Assembly (NCBI GenBank): GCA_028275165.1
Contig: JAQCNF010000087.1
Span: forward strand, 1-64,000
Reading direction: 5' to 3'
Length of the DNA stretch: 64,000 nt
DNA from: Haloquadratum sp.
Lineage (GTDB): Archaea > Halobacteriota > Halobacteria > Halobacteriales > Haloferacaceae
In this document: piece after piece, positions 1 to 8,131 of the stretch
Position numbering within the stretch: position 1 is the stretch's first letter
How the letters are laid out: every line of letters starts with the position of its first letter
Made by a program: the position numbers and the translations under genes
The notes under the pieces: model-generated
Told to the model about the DNA's origin: nothing
Databases searched by the model: none
Seen by the model: only the letters and a program-made list of their open reading frames with translations

Positions 1-1196
1 CGGCTTGGCTGTCTTGTGGCGCGGTCAAATGCGGCACATCCTCAGCCGAGTCATCGTCGTTCTCGTGTTCTCTGAAACGACTCTCTCCGCTGAGGTAGCG
101 GTCTGCGATATTTATCGCCCCATTCACGTCCGCTTGGTACTCGCCCATCCAACAGTCGTCGTTCGTACAGTTGAACGTCGCCTGCTTCGGGCGATACCCA
201 ACTTCACCGCACGCATGGCACTCCTTCGAGGTATTGCGCGGGTTCACCGTCTCGACGGGAATCCCCATCTCGACGGCCTTGTACCGTACCGGATCTGAGC
301 ATGGAGTGTAGCGAATCCCCACCCGTGGAGACGGCGATTCATATACTCGCCATAGTCCATCGACTCCCGAATGTGCGTCAAGTCTTCCAGAACAACAACG
401 GGATTCTCGACGGATTCGGCGTACTCCACGACTTCACGGGTGACACGATGGAACACGTCGTCTCTCTGGTTCCACAGGTCGTCGCCGAACGACTCGGCGA
501 GACGGTCACTTCCGCGTTCTTGAAGCCGTCGCGTAGCGGTGAAGTAGGTCTTACGGAGCCGACGAACGGTTTTGCCTTCGTCAGCCCATAGTTCGGGAGC
601 GGTCGGAGAACCGTGGTCGTCGCGGTGACACACCGTGACGAGTGACGCTTCCCCGATGTCCACTCCGATAGGCGTCCGTTCATCGACGGGCGCCTTGGAA
701 CAATCCTCCACGTCGCGGGGGGCGGTGACGTGGAGATACCACGTCCCATCCCGCTGGAACAGCCGACTCTCACCCATCTCCGCGTCACCAGCGTTCAACG
801 CTTCCAACCAGTCCCGCTGGTCGGGATTCGGCTGTGCTGGTATCCAGAGGTGGTAGTCTTCGTGGTGGGGGATTTTGACGTACCACTCGATAGCGTTCTC
901 GGGCTGGTGGTCGAGGCGTAGCCCCTCGTTGGTGAACCGAACGGGGTGGTCGTCATGCAGGTCGCCCGCGTTGTACGTCGTCGTCAACTGCGGGACGTAC
1001 TTCTTGAGGGCGTTCTTCGCGTATCCCGACAGGTCGTCGTTGACCACCACGTCGTTCGCTTCGGTCTGTGTGGTGCAACCAGCGTCGAACGCATCGGCAA
1101 GTGCTGGTAGGCGTCCCGCGTCTCACGGAGTTTCCGCCGTTTGTGTGCGTTCGGGTCTCCCAGTTTCAGTTCCAGCGTCTCGGTGAGTTCCGTCAT
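1..1196 (-). pseudogene. tnpB: Frameshifted IS200/IS605-type tnpB (OrfB), 3' end beyond window
   Basis: RuvC-like TnpB nuclease of an IS200/IS605 element, read from the ATG at 1196 towards the left edge. Three pieces in different frames belong together: an N-terminal piece beginning MTELTETLELKL; a central piece carrying the RuvC-type motifs GVDIGE and VVLEDLTHIRE; and a C-terminal piece over about 1-260 with a decayed zinc-ribbon area ending in DDSAEDVPHLTAP. The first break, near 1098-1100, looks like a 1-base deletion after RDAYQ. The second, near 270-280, looks like a 4-base duplication (GTAC repeated) after HAQIRY. The start overlaps the end of the upstream tnpA by 4 bases, as in intact IS605 elements. 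GC content is visibly higher than in the genes to the right, suggesting recent arrival. Two frameshifts make it inactive unless one is a sequencing error. Confidence 0.85.
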
Positions 1197-1540
1197 GTGT
1201 CGCCCTCCTCGTGACGCTGAATGTAGTCCTGTACCGTCTCGCTGGAAACGTGACCCGCCGTTCCTGCGTAGTAGCCCCGCGCCCATCGAATCTTCTCACC
1301 CTCGTTGTCGGCATAGCGATGGTTGTATTTCCGCGAGGAAATCCCCTTGAACCAGTTGGCGAGAAGTGACGGTGCGTGCTTCGGTGGACTACTGACGAAC
1401 AGGTGGATATGGTCGGGGTGAACGGTCAGGTCGATAGTTTCCAAGCCCTTGTCGTCGGCGATTTCGTGGACCTTGAACCCCCACACGTGGAATATCGGCT
1501 TCATCGCGGTGGCAATGGCAGTACCAGTGTTGTCGGTCAC
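1193..1540 (-). pseudogene. tnpA: IS200-type transposase TnpA, N-terminus lost or altered
   Basis: Y1/HUH single-strand transposase of the IS200/IS605 family. The HUH motif is DHIHLF and the catalytic tyrosine lies in VQDYIQ near the C-terminus; KHAPSLLANWFKGIS is a typical haloarchaeal TnpA segment. The open frame is 115 residues from a GTG at 1540, against roughly 130 usual for the family, and its first 30 residues do not resemble the expected N-terminus with its YNLNYH-type segment. I therefore think the 5' end is truncated or replaced. It overlaps the tnpB start by 4 bases. The GC-rich palindromic stretch just upstream (about 1570-1620) probably contains the left end of the element. No other gene is seen between 1541 and 1781. 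Confidence 0.7.
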
Positions 1541-1781
1541 AAACGTGAGACTCCGAACCGTCTGAATTGAGGGGAACCGCCATCTGTGCGGCCCGGGACA
1601 CCAGCATCTTGAGCCGCGGGAAAATGAATATGTATATCAGAGCTCATTGCTGGCCTGTATAACTGACAGCAATTATGCTGGTCTTAGCTGAGTGGATGAG
1701 CGTTTGAATTGTGCTCATTCTGTATCTCAGACAGGCCAAGCAAAGCGAAACAAGTCTGTGGCTGGAGCATGATGATAAAAT

Positions 1782-2522
1782 ATGGATACACCAAATCGTG
1801 ATCATGCCATTGAGGCGCTCGCATCACGAGACTATCTTGAGGCAGGGAATTACTACATGCGGTCTGCGTATGCTCGACTATCAGGAGAATCCGAGCGCGG
1901 GCGGGATCTGTTCACATCTGAGGGTGGCAATTGGAGCGGGTATGCACTTGAGTCAGTGTTACTCGCAACGGTGTGTTCTCAGATTACTGGAAATGAATCG
2001 CGAGCACGTGGACGTGCTGGGCAAGGGATTCTCATTGCGAGTGACCTTCGAGATAGTGTTCTTTCGCAATTAGGGCTGCAAGCAGGCTGCGAGGAATGGG
2101 TCGGTCTATTCCGCGCGGTGACCCAGAAATCAGAACGGGCGAGTGCTGCGTTCGAGCGCGCCGAGACGCGGTATGGGTCGGTTGAGTCATCTGAAAAGGT
2201 TGAGTTAACTACAGAACCACTTCTACAGGCGAGCGAGCGGGCGCTTCGACAAATCTCTCGGCCGGATGATTTCCAATGGGATGATATGCACGGTTCAGCA
2301 CCATCCAATGCCCTGTCAAGACGCATCCAGTTTATTCGCTCGCGCGTCCCGGCGTTTATGAAATCTCGTCTCAATGCTGGTCATCTGCACGCACCGCGAG
2401 GGTCGACCGAGTACGGTAATGAAAAGTTCAGGTGTCCTGATTGTGGCTCGCACGATATCAATTACGTGGCTGATACAGTTCTGTGTCTCCGATGCGATAC
2501 CCCGACCAACCGTATCGATTGA
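1782..2522 (+). CDS. Conserved haloarchaeal protein with C-terminal zinc ribbon
   Basis: Function not recognised. The 246-residue protein starts with an alpha-helical, alanine-rich part (about residues 5-130) that could fold as TPR-like helical hairpins (HAIEALASRDYLEAGNYY, repeated small/large patterns). It ends in a four-cysteine zinc ribbon: CPDC near residue 218 and CLRC near 236. A helical scaffold plus zinc ribbon suggests a protein- or nucleic-acid-binding role; that is inference. The ATG at 1782 follows an AT-rich stretch (GATAAAAT) and is the first good start in frame. It stands alone between the IS remnant on its left and the convergent DisA_N genes on its right. Confidence 0.75.
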   Translation: MDTPNRDHAIEALASRDYLEAGNYYMRSAYARLSGESERGRDLFTSEGGNWSGYALESVLLATVCSQITGNESRARGRAGQGILIASDLRDSVLSQLGLQAGCEEWVGLFRAVTQKSERASAAFERAETRYGSVESSEKVELTTEPLLQASERALRQISRPDDFQWDDMHGSAPSNALSRRIQFIRSRVPAFMKSRLNAGHLHAPRGSTEYGNEKFRCPDCGSHDINYVADTVLCLRCDTPTNRID

Positions 2523-2685
2523 GCGTTCGTATATCATATCTGACAGAGCGTACACGGTTTTCACGCTCAACAAATGAGTCTCGGCACTGTGAGGATGAGA
2601 GACACAACCCAGAATGATGACAGAAACTCAATGACTTTTGAATAGCTCTGGGACGGTTATATTATCGACCGTCGATGAGCACCGG

Positions 2686-2710
2686 AGGTCAGGTCAGGTC
2701 AGGTCAGGTC
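2686..2710. repeat. Five tandem copies of AGGTC
   Basis: Five perfect head-to-tail copies of the pentamer AGGTC lie between the stops of two convergent genes. Too short for a CRISPR or satellite; most likely a slippage-prone microsatellite. A second period-5 tract occurs at 28797-28826. Confidence 0.9.
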
Positions 2711-2746
2711 GTGTCTGCTATCTAAGCAACTTTATGATAGACGGGC

Positions 2747-3301
2747 TCAGGCCGGTCGCCACGGGGCACCGATTTCATCGCGCTTGTAATCCTCAAAACT
2801 ACCGTTAGTAAAGACACTCACACGGCCTGTTTCTTCGCTTACTGTCACAGCGAAGAGCACTTCTGGTCGTGTCGAGACTTCAACTGCGCTCAGATGCTTG
2901 GTGCCCATCCAGTCAGCGTAAGCAATCTCATCGCGACGTTCTACCTCAGCTGCACTCGGTGAGCGAATTCGGACCATCTGCTCTTGAATTGTTCCGTCGG
3001 CAGTGACAACGATCGCACCATCTCGTTCAAACGCCACTTGTCTGGCAGCTGCGACGAAGTCCTCGCTCGAGTCTGAGACTACTCGACAGATGTCGACTGG
3101 CCAGACGTTTGCCCCGAGTGGGTCAGCGTATTCGGCGTAATTGACATCTGCGATGACGATGAAATAGAGGCTTGGACCGCTCACATACTGCTCTTCCCAA
3201 CGATCAAACTCTAAGCTTAGGCTTTCTGCGACATCGACAATCCGGTGTAGTAATGCTTCAACGGTCGCGTGCTCAGCGCGGAGTGTCCTACTTTCGACCA
3301 T
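2747..3301 (-). CDS. Compact DisA_N-domain protein, diadenylate cyclase-like (copy 1)
   Basis: Probable nucleotide-binding or cyclising protein of the DisA_N (diadenylate cyclase) fold, which in active members makes cyclic di-AMP from two ATP. The family DGA motif is at residues 94-96 (ERDGAIVV), the RHR-type motif appears as GTKHLSA at 133-139, and the following SEETGRVSVF matches the SES/SEE-containing segment. The protein has 184 residues, well short of the roughly 270 of the characterised haloarchaeal DacZ, and its N-terminal half (SGPSLYFIVI, YADPLG) differs from DacZ. The usual Arg before His is Lys. It is a tandem paralogue of the gene at 3386-3922, with about half the residues identical by eye. 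Cyclase activity is inference; a sensor or regulatory role is possible. Confidence 0.72.
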   Translation of the reverse strand: MVESRTLRAEHATVEALLHRIVDVAESLSLEFDRWEEQYVSGPSLYFIVIADVNYAEYADPLGANVWPVDICRVVSDSSEDFVAAARQVAFERDGAIVVTADGTIQEQMVRIRSPSAAEVERRDEIAYADWMGTKHLSAVEVSTRPEVLFAVTVSEETGRVSVFTNGSFEDYKRDEIGAPWRPA

Positions 3302-3385
3302 AGATAGGCGAATTATCAGTCATCAACTGGTGTGTGTCGCGCCTGCATAAAATAGACGCGTTATAGACGCTCTTAGGACGGGTCA

Positions 3386-3922
3386 TCATTCGATACGCCA
3401 TCGACCACCCAACTCTGAGCGCTCATAGTCATCGAATGTTCCATCTTCGAAAACGGTAACACGGCCATTTTCTTCACTCAGCGTAACTGCCGCAATCACT
3501 TCATCATTTGCAGACACTTCAAGTGCACTCAGATGTTTTGCGCTCATCCAGTCTGGATACTCCAGAGCGCGAATATCGACACCGTCAGAGGGACGAATAC
3601 GGACCATCCGTCTCTGTAGCGTGCCGTCTGCAGTCACCATTACGGCGCCATCAGCATCGAACGCGATGTCCTCGGCTGCGGCAATCACAGGCGAAAGGTC
3701 ACGGGTGATGACCTCTGCGATATCTGTCGGCCACTGATTATCGCCCAGCGGGTCAGCGTATGCACCAAACTGGACACCACCGGTGAGGACGAAATATAAG
3801 CTCGGACCTCTCACGTACTGGTTTTCCCACTTATCGAATCGAAGGCTGATATCTTCAAGGATAAATCTTAGTAGGTCAATTAATTCGTCCGTGGTGGCGA
3901 ATGACGCTTGCATCGCACTCAC
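3386..3922 (-). CDS. Compact DisA_N-domain protein, diadenylate cyclase-like (copy 2)
   Basis: Second of two tandem DisA_N-type genes. Residues 91-93 are the DGA motif (DADGAVMV) and 127-133 read SAKHLSA at the RHR-type position. SLSEENGRVTVF-like sequence follows (here TLSEENGRVTVF), matching the end of the catalytic domain. The QYVRGPSLYFVL and YADPLGDNQWP segments are shared with copy 1, so the N-terminal region is a conserved part of this small family. The frame opens with GTG at 3922; an ATG at 3913 is an equally good start. The gene is divergent from the histidine kinase at 4090, so the two share a 167-base promoter region. The spacing to copy 1 (84 bases) allows cotranscription. Whether it makes cyclic di-AMP cannot be decided from sequence. 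Confidence 0.72.
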   Translation of the reverse strand: MSAMQASFATTDELIDLLRFILEDISLRFDKWENQYVRGPSLYFVLTGGVQFGAYADPLGDNQWPTDIAEVITRDLSPVIAAAEDIAFDADGAVMVTADGTLQRRMVRIRPSDGVDIRALEYPDWMSAKHLSALEVSANDEVIAAVTLSEENGRVTVFEDGTFDDYERSELGGRWRIE

Positions 3923-4089
3923 TTTGATAAATTCAGCAGATAGATATGTTTAGAACTGTTCATTTGATTCCCAAACAGACGATCTGGAACATGTGGATAT
4001 ACAGCGTGTGTTCCTCGTGTGTGAAAGCAATCACCAAGTTGCGAAACAGATTTTTCTGTTTGATTCCACTGACAACGAATCAACATTAG

Positions 4090-6378
4090 ATGACCCCCAT
4101 ACAGTCCCAGATACGAGTGCTCTACGTCGATGATGACACCGAATTTGCGAATGTAGCTGCTACTTTTCTTGACCGGAAGGACAATCAGATGACTATCGAA
4201 ACGTTGTGCAACCCACAAGATGTTCTTGCAAGTATCACACACGAACCACCAGATTGCATCGTGTCCGATTATGAAATGCCACAGGTAGATGGGCTGAGTC
4301 TACTTGAGTCCGTCCGTCAAGAGTATCCAAATCTCCCATTTATTCTATTCACCTCCAGAGGAACAGAGGCAGTTGCCAGTGAGGCTATCTCTCTTGATGT
4401 GACGGATTATGTGCAGAAAGACATGAAAGAGGGGACGTATGACCTGCTCGCTAATCGGATCAAGAATGCAGTCGAAAGTTACCGACAGAGACAACATGCA
4501 ATCCAACTTCGGCACCGGTTTGAGGTTGTGTTAGACACGATTGAAGCAGCGGTCTTTCTTAAGGAGCCGGATGGAGAGTATTTGCTTATGAACGAGGCGT
4601 ATAAGCAGCGAGTGCGTATCGACGCCAGTACAGAACTGCACGAATTGGATTATAATGATCTCTTCTCATCTGATGTAGCTGCCCGGTATCGAAGCGATGA
4701 TCAACGAGTTGTCGAAACGCAAGATACGATTGAGATTGAAGAATCAGATCCTGACGCCGAGCAAGTGTGGCTCACGCGGAAATCACCAGTCTTCGATGAT
4801 GCAGACAATGTCATAGCTATCTGCGGTGTCTCGACCGATATCACGGCACAAAAGCGTCGTCAGCGAGCGTTAGAGCAATATGAGGAGTACCTTTCGCACT
4901 CGCCAGAGATAATGGCAATCTTGGATCAGACTGGTGAGGTGGTGTATCAAAGCCCGATGAAACAGGATCTGTATAGTTTCGATCTCCCACGAGTTAGTGG
5001 TGAAAATGTAGTCAACTACGTTCACCCGGACGATAAAGATCGCTTTCTTCAGGATTTCAATCGAGTTTTGTCGAATCCAGAGAAATTAGTCACGACAGAG
5101 TATCGGACGGCGACAACTGATGGCAATTGGGTGTGGCTAGAAAACCACGCTTTCAATTATCTTGATCAAGACCCAATCAACGGTATACTGATTTCGGCGC
5201 GTGAGATTAACGATAGAAAGGATCAGGAGCAATCTCTTGAGCAGTATAATGAGACACTGGAACAGTTGCATGAGACGACACCAGCACTCTTGGAGGCGAC
5301 AGACATGGAGACCGCCGCAACCCGTGTCATCGAACGTTTCGAAACGATCTTTGAGTATGATATCGCGGGGGTCTGGGTGAGCACAGAAGATCAACAGGCA
5401 CTTGAGCCGATTGCACTCTCTGATCGGGGAGAAGAACTAATTTCGGAACCACCCACGTATACAGCAGACGTGCAGTCAATATCATGGGAGGCATATGAAA
5501 GCCAGCAATTACGATATATTCGCGATGTATCTACGCATCAACAGCGAGCGAATCCAGACACGCCTATTCGCTCTGAGGTGATTGTTCCATTGGGAAAGCA
5601 TGGGCTGTTAAACATTGGCTCAGTTGAGAGAGACGCGTATGCAGAGTATGAAATAGACCTGATCGAGTTATGGGCCAAGACGCTGACTGTGATATTCGCC
5701 AGGATAACGCAAATACAGATACTGCGCGACAGAGAAGAGGAATTAACACGTGAGCGTGACAGATTGAATGAGTTTACACGAGCTGTCACACATGATTTGC
5801 AAAATCCATTAAACGTGGCCAGCGGATATACCGAACTCGCAGCACAAGAATGCGATAGCACACACCTGACAAAGATATCTCAGGCATTATCACGGATGGA
5901 GGAATTGATCGAGGATATATCGGTGCTTGCTCAGCAAGGTCAAGTCGTTGGTGAAACGAACCCAGTTGATATTGATGCTGTCGTCTCTCAGTGCTGGGAG
6001 AGGGTTGAGACGGCCGACGCGACGCTCACAATCGAAAGCACAGCAACAATACAGGCTGATGAGAGCAGACTCGCGGAAGTTCTCGAAAACCTGCTCTTGA
6101 ATGCTATCGAGCACTGTGATGAGCCGGTTGAAATTTACGTTGGCATTGCTGAAGAAGAGAATGGATTTTATATCGCTGATAATGGCGAAGGAATTGCAGA
6201 CGAATACCTGCCTCATGTATTCGAGAGCGGGTACACGACCGTCCAGAATAACACGGGCTTTGGACTGTCAATTGCCAGACGAATTTGTGAAGCACATGGC
6301 TGGGAATTAACAGTCACCGAGAGCGCTCATGGCGGTGCTCGGTTCGATATTACCGGAGTTGAGATGAGTGAGTGTTGA
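4090..6378 (+). CDS. Receiver-PAS-PAS-GAF sensor histidine kinase
   Basis: Cytosolic two-component kinase of 762 residues; no membrane segment is seen. Order of domains: receiver (about 8-125, acidic pocket DDD at 14-16, phospho-acceptor Asp60 in SDYEMP, Lys in QKDM); PAS (about 145-255, ends with DITAQKRR); second PAS (about 270-380, ends with INDRKDQ); GAF (about 400-545); HisKA with phospho-His568 in THDLQNP; HATPase with N box ENLLLNAIEH, G1 box DNGEGI and G2 box GFGLSIA. All catalytic residues appear present. A receiver at the N-terminus of a kinase is common in haloarchaea and suggests input from another phosphorelay. The start is ATG at 4090, divergent from the DisA_N gene. The output partner is not in the window. 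Confidence 0.92.
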   Translation: MTPIQSQIRVLYVDDDTEFANVAATFLDRKDNQMTIETLCNPQDVLASITHEPPDCIVSDYEMPQVDGLSLLESVRQEYPNLPFILFTSRGTEAVASEAISLDVTDYVQKDMKEGTYDLLANRIKNAVESYRQRQHAIQLRHRFEVVLDTIEAAVFLKEPDGEYLLMNEAYKQRVRIDASTELHELDYNDLFSSDVAARYRSDDQRVVETQDTIEIEESDPDAEQVWLTRKSPVFDDADNVIAICGVSTDITAQKRRQRALEQYEEYLSHSPEIMAILDQTGEVVYQSPMKQDLYSFDLPRVSGENVVNYVHPDDKDRFLQDFNRVLSNPEKLVTTEYRTATTDGNWVWLENHAFNYLDQDPINGILISAREINDRKDQEQSLEQYNETLEQLHETTPALLEATDMETAATRVIERFETIFEYDIAGVWVSTEDQQALEPIALSDRGEELISEPPTYTADVQSISWEAYESQQLRYIRDVSTHQQRANPDTPIRSEVIVPLGKHGLLNIGSVERDAYAEYEIDLIELWAKTLTVIFARITQIQILRDREEELTRERDRLNEFTRAVTHDLQNPLNVASGYTELAAQECDSTHLTKISQALSRMEELIEDISVLAQQGQVVGETNPVDIDAVVSQCWERVETADATLTIESTATIQADESRLAEVLENLLLNAIEHCDEPVEIYVGIAEEENGFYIADNGEGIADEYLPHVFESGYTTVQNNTGFGLSIARRICEAHGWELTVTESAHGGARFDITGVEMSEC

Positions 6379-6408
6379 ACTCGTTCTCGTATGGTCGATA
6401 TTCTCTCT

Positions 6409-6429
6409 TGACTGGGACAAACCCAGTCA
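6409..6429 (+). terminator. Hairpin downstream of histidine kinase
   Basis: Perfect 8-bp inverted repeat TGACTGGG / CCCAGTCA around a 5-base loop, 31 bases after the kinase stop. No U-run follows directly, so it may be a transcript-end structure rather than a classical terminator. Confidence 0.4.
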
Positions 6430-6730
6430 GGGAAGCAGTGAATCGTGATATCCGAGTGCGACCATTCCCGCAATTGTGCTCTCTCGGTATTTTTGAATCA
6501 AAAGGAGGTTTAAAATCGAAGACATGACACGAAATGTCTGAAGATATCTGAACAGCCTTACCTGACTGCTCTGGTTTCACGCTATTGTTACGACAACAGC
6601 ATCGTTGCTGGTTTTATTCAGATGGGGGATGCTTTTCGAGAGGTGACACACCTGAGGAAATTCGACACTGTGAGCTTTGATTTACTCGTCAACACGACAA
6701 TCTGAAGCCGATCTCTAAGGAACACATCAT
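6430..6730. other. Intergenic, no gene seen
   Basis: About 300 bases between the kinase and the next small gene. Short open frames on both strands lack recognisable features. Probably holds the promoter of the gene at 6731. Confidence 0.5.
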
Positions 6731-7057
6731 ATGGGACAAGAAACTCTCGACGGAAATGATATTTCGACACTCCGTGAAAGGTATGTCAAGAAAGTAGACC
6801 AGGAGCTGCCAAACAAGGCACAAAGTAGCGATGGGTGGCCTATCCACCTTAATCACTGCTTTGGACGTGTTATCCTCGATAATATATTCCAAGACGAGTG
6901 GTACGACCATGTTGATGGACGGCCTGCGTATGAAAATCTCTCAGAACAAGAGCTACGTGAAGCGATTCACATTGCAGACAGGATGCTTGATAAAGGCAAG
7001 CCCATCGTTGAAGAGCTCAATGAAAACTCCCTCCAATGGCGCGGCGAATTAGATTAG
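6731..7057 (+). CDS. Small conserved haloarchaeal protein
   Basis: Function not recognised with certainty. A 108-residue acidic, mostly helical protein with no membrane segment or signal. The segment WPIHLNHCFGRVILDN followed by WYDHVDGRPAYENL is rich in aromatic and histidine residues and looks like a conserved core rather than random coding. I have an impression of similar haloarchaeal proteins carrying an acetyltransferase label, but no acetyl-CoA motif is visible, so I do not assign it. It starts at ATG 6731 and stands alone, convergent with vapC. Confidence 0.7.
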   Translation: MGQETLDGNDISTLRERYVKKVDQELPNKAQSSDGWPIHLNHCFGRVILDNIFQDEWYDHVDGRPAYENLSEQELREAIHIADRMLDKGKPIVEELNENSLQWRGELD

Positions 7058-7158
7058 TGCCATCCTGTCGATTTTCGAGATGTATTCTTAGAGAGAAGCG
7101 ATATTGAGAGTATCTGTACTAGCTCATCAGCACTCGCGAATCGCGGTTTATATGCGTC

Positions 7159-7551
7159 TTAGTACGTCTCAATGTCGACTCCGAGCGCTGTGAAGTCTCC
7201 GACGTTGTCGGTAAGGACAGGTTCGTCGTAGACGTCAGAAACTGCTGCGACCATCGGATCGAGTTTATCGATGCCGCTTTCAGCATCGGCTTGCTGGTCG
7301 GCCCGTGCGAGCAACTGTCCGGCGCGATGAGCTATCGTCTCGTTCTGTTCGACGACCGGATACATCCGGAGCGCGTTTCTGACGTTCCTCCGTTCGTCTT
7401 CATCGCCGAACTCGGCACCGTACGATAGCTCCATGACGACCGGTGATGGAACCCGCTGAACGGTCTTCGTCTCCGTGAGTTCGATGCCTTTCTCGAACGC
7501 CCCCTCGCGACCGTCGAAGAGATCGATCAGGAACGGCGTATCAAGGATCAC
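7159..7551 (-). CDS. vapC: VapC-type PIN-domain toxin ribonuclease
   Basis: PIN-domain RNase, the toxin of a type II toxin-antitoxin pair; family members cleave tRNA or rRNA. The 130-residue length is typical. Acidic metal ligands are in place: Asp4 (MILDTP), Glu41 (VVMELSYG), Asp98 (DKLDPMVAA) and Asp115/Asp119 (LTDNVGDF). Its start overlaps the stop of the antitoxin gene by 4 bases, so the two are translationally coupled in one operon with the antitoxin first. GC content is higher than in neighbouring core genes (about 55% in a 60-base sample), in keeping with transfer. The RNA target cannot be predicted. Confidence 0.92.
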   Translation of the reverse strand: MILDTPFLIDLFDGREGAFEKGIELTETKTVQRVPSPVVMELSYGAEFGDEDERRNVRNALRMYPVVEQNETIAHRAGQLLARADQQADAESGIDKLDPMVAAVSDVYDEPVLTDNVGDFTALGVDIETY

Positions 7552-7778
7552 TCAAACCGCTCCCGGATTTTATGTTTCTCTTCGGCATCGGTCTTGCGCT
7601 TGTTTTCGAGACGATCCCGCATTGCTGTCGCCGTTTCTGACGAGAGTATCCCTGCGACATCCCCGGGATGCGGTCCCCCGATGAGCCGGCGGAGCGTCTC
7701 TTCCATCGTCTCGCTTTCGCGCTTGTGAGCCTTCACGAACTCGTGGAACTCCTCAGAGATACGAACCGATTTACTCAT
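7548..7778 (-). CDS. vapB: VapB-type antitoxin
   Basis: Antitoxin partner of the PIN toxin, 76 residues. The N-terminal part (MSKSVRISEEFHEFVKAHK) has the strand-helix pattern of a short DNA-binding domain, and EETLRRLIG follows as a helix. The C-terminal 35 residues are very charged and probably wrap around the toxin. The ATG at 7778 is the only good start. In known pairs the antitoxin, alone or with toxin, represses its own promoter, so an operator is expected just upstream in 7779-7830. Confidence 0.88.
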   Translation of the reverse strand: MSKSVRISEEFHEFVKAHKRESETMEETLRRLIGGPHPGDVAGILSSETATAMRDRLENKRKTDAEEKHKIRERFE

Positions 7779-7929
7779 GTTCCGTATACTCGGATATACG
7801 CGTTAATCAATCTTCGGCTGCTGTTCGGAGTGTCGTTCTCTCGGTCGACCAACTGCCTCCAGTTCGACATGGCGAGCGGAGGCTGAACTGACCGGGGCCT
7901 ATGTGATCAGAGCGTACTCTGTTCAACCT

Positions 7930-8121
7930 CTAATGACGACTGTCCTTTCTCAGAGGGTAGCAGGCGCGATTCTCTGACGTTCGTTCACTTCTTTCCCGAA
8001 ATGTATGGATAGAAAGCTGGCCTCGGCACTCATAGGGCTCTTCATAACCAGGTGCCAACTGGCTCAGAGCGGGTACCTCGTCATCAGCCACAAACGACAG
8101 ATACTCACGAGGTTTCATATA
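7930..8121 (-). CDS. Possible small protein downstream of aIF2-beta (doubtful)
   Basis: Open frame of 63 codons from an ATG at 8121, beginning 10 bases after the aIF2-beta stop on the same strand. It begins MKPREYLSFVADDEVPAL and has an acidic first half, but the second half is arginine-rich and unlike haloarchaeal proteins. Not recognised. It may be a real small gene with a decayed 3' end or a chance frame. The rest of 7779-8131 shows no gene. Confidence 0.25.
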   Translation of the reverse strand, partial: YMKPREYLSFVADDEVPALSQLAPGYEEPYECRGQLSIHTFRERSERTSENRACYPLRKDSRH

Positions 8122-8131
8122 GATTGACGAG

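Noticed and set aside
2686-2710. AGGTC array as a CRISPR repeat
   Set aside because: Units are 5 bases with no spacers and no cas genes nearby; it is a microsatellite.
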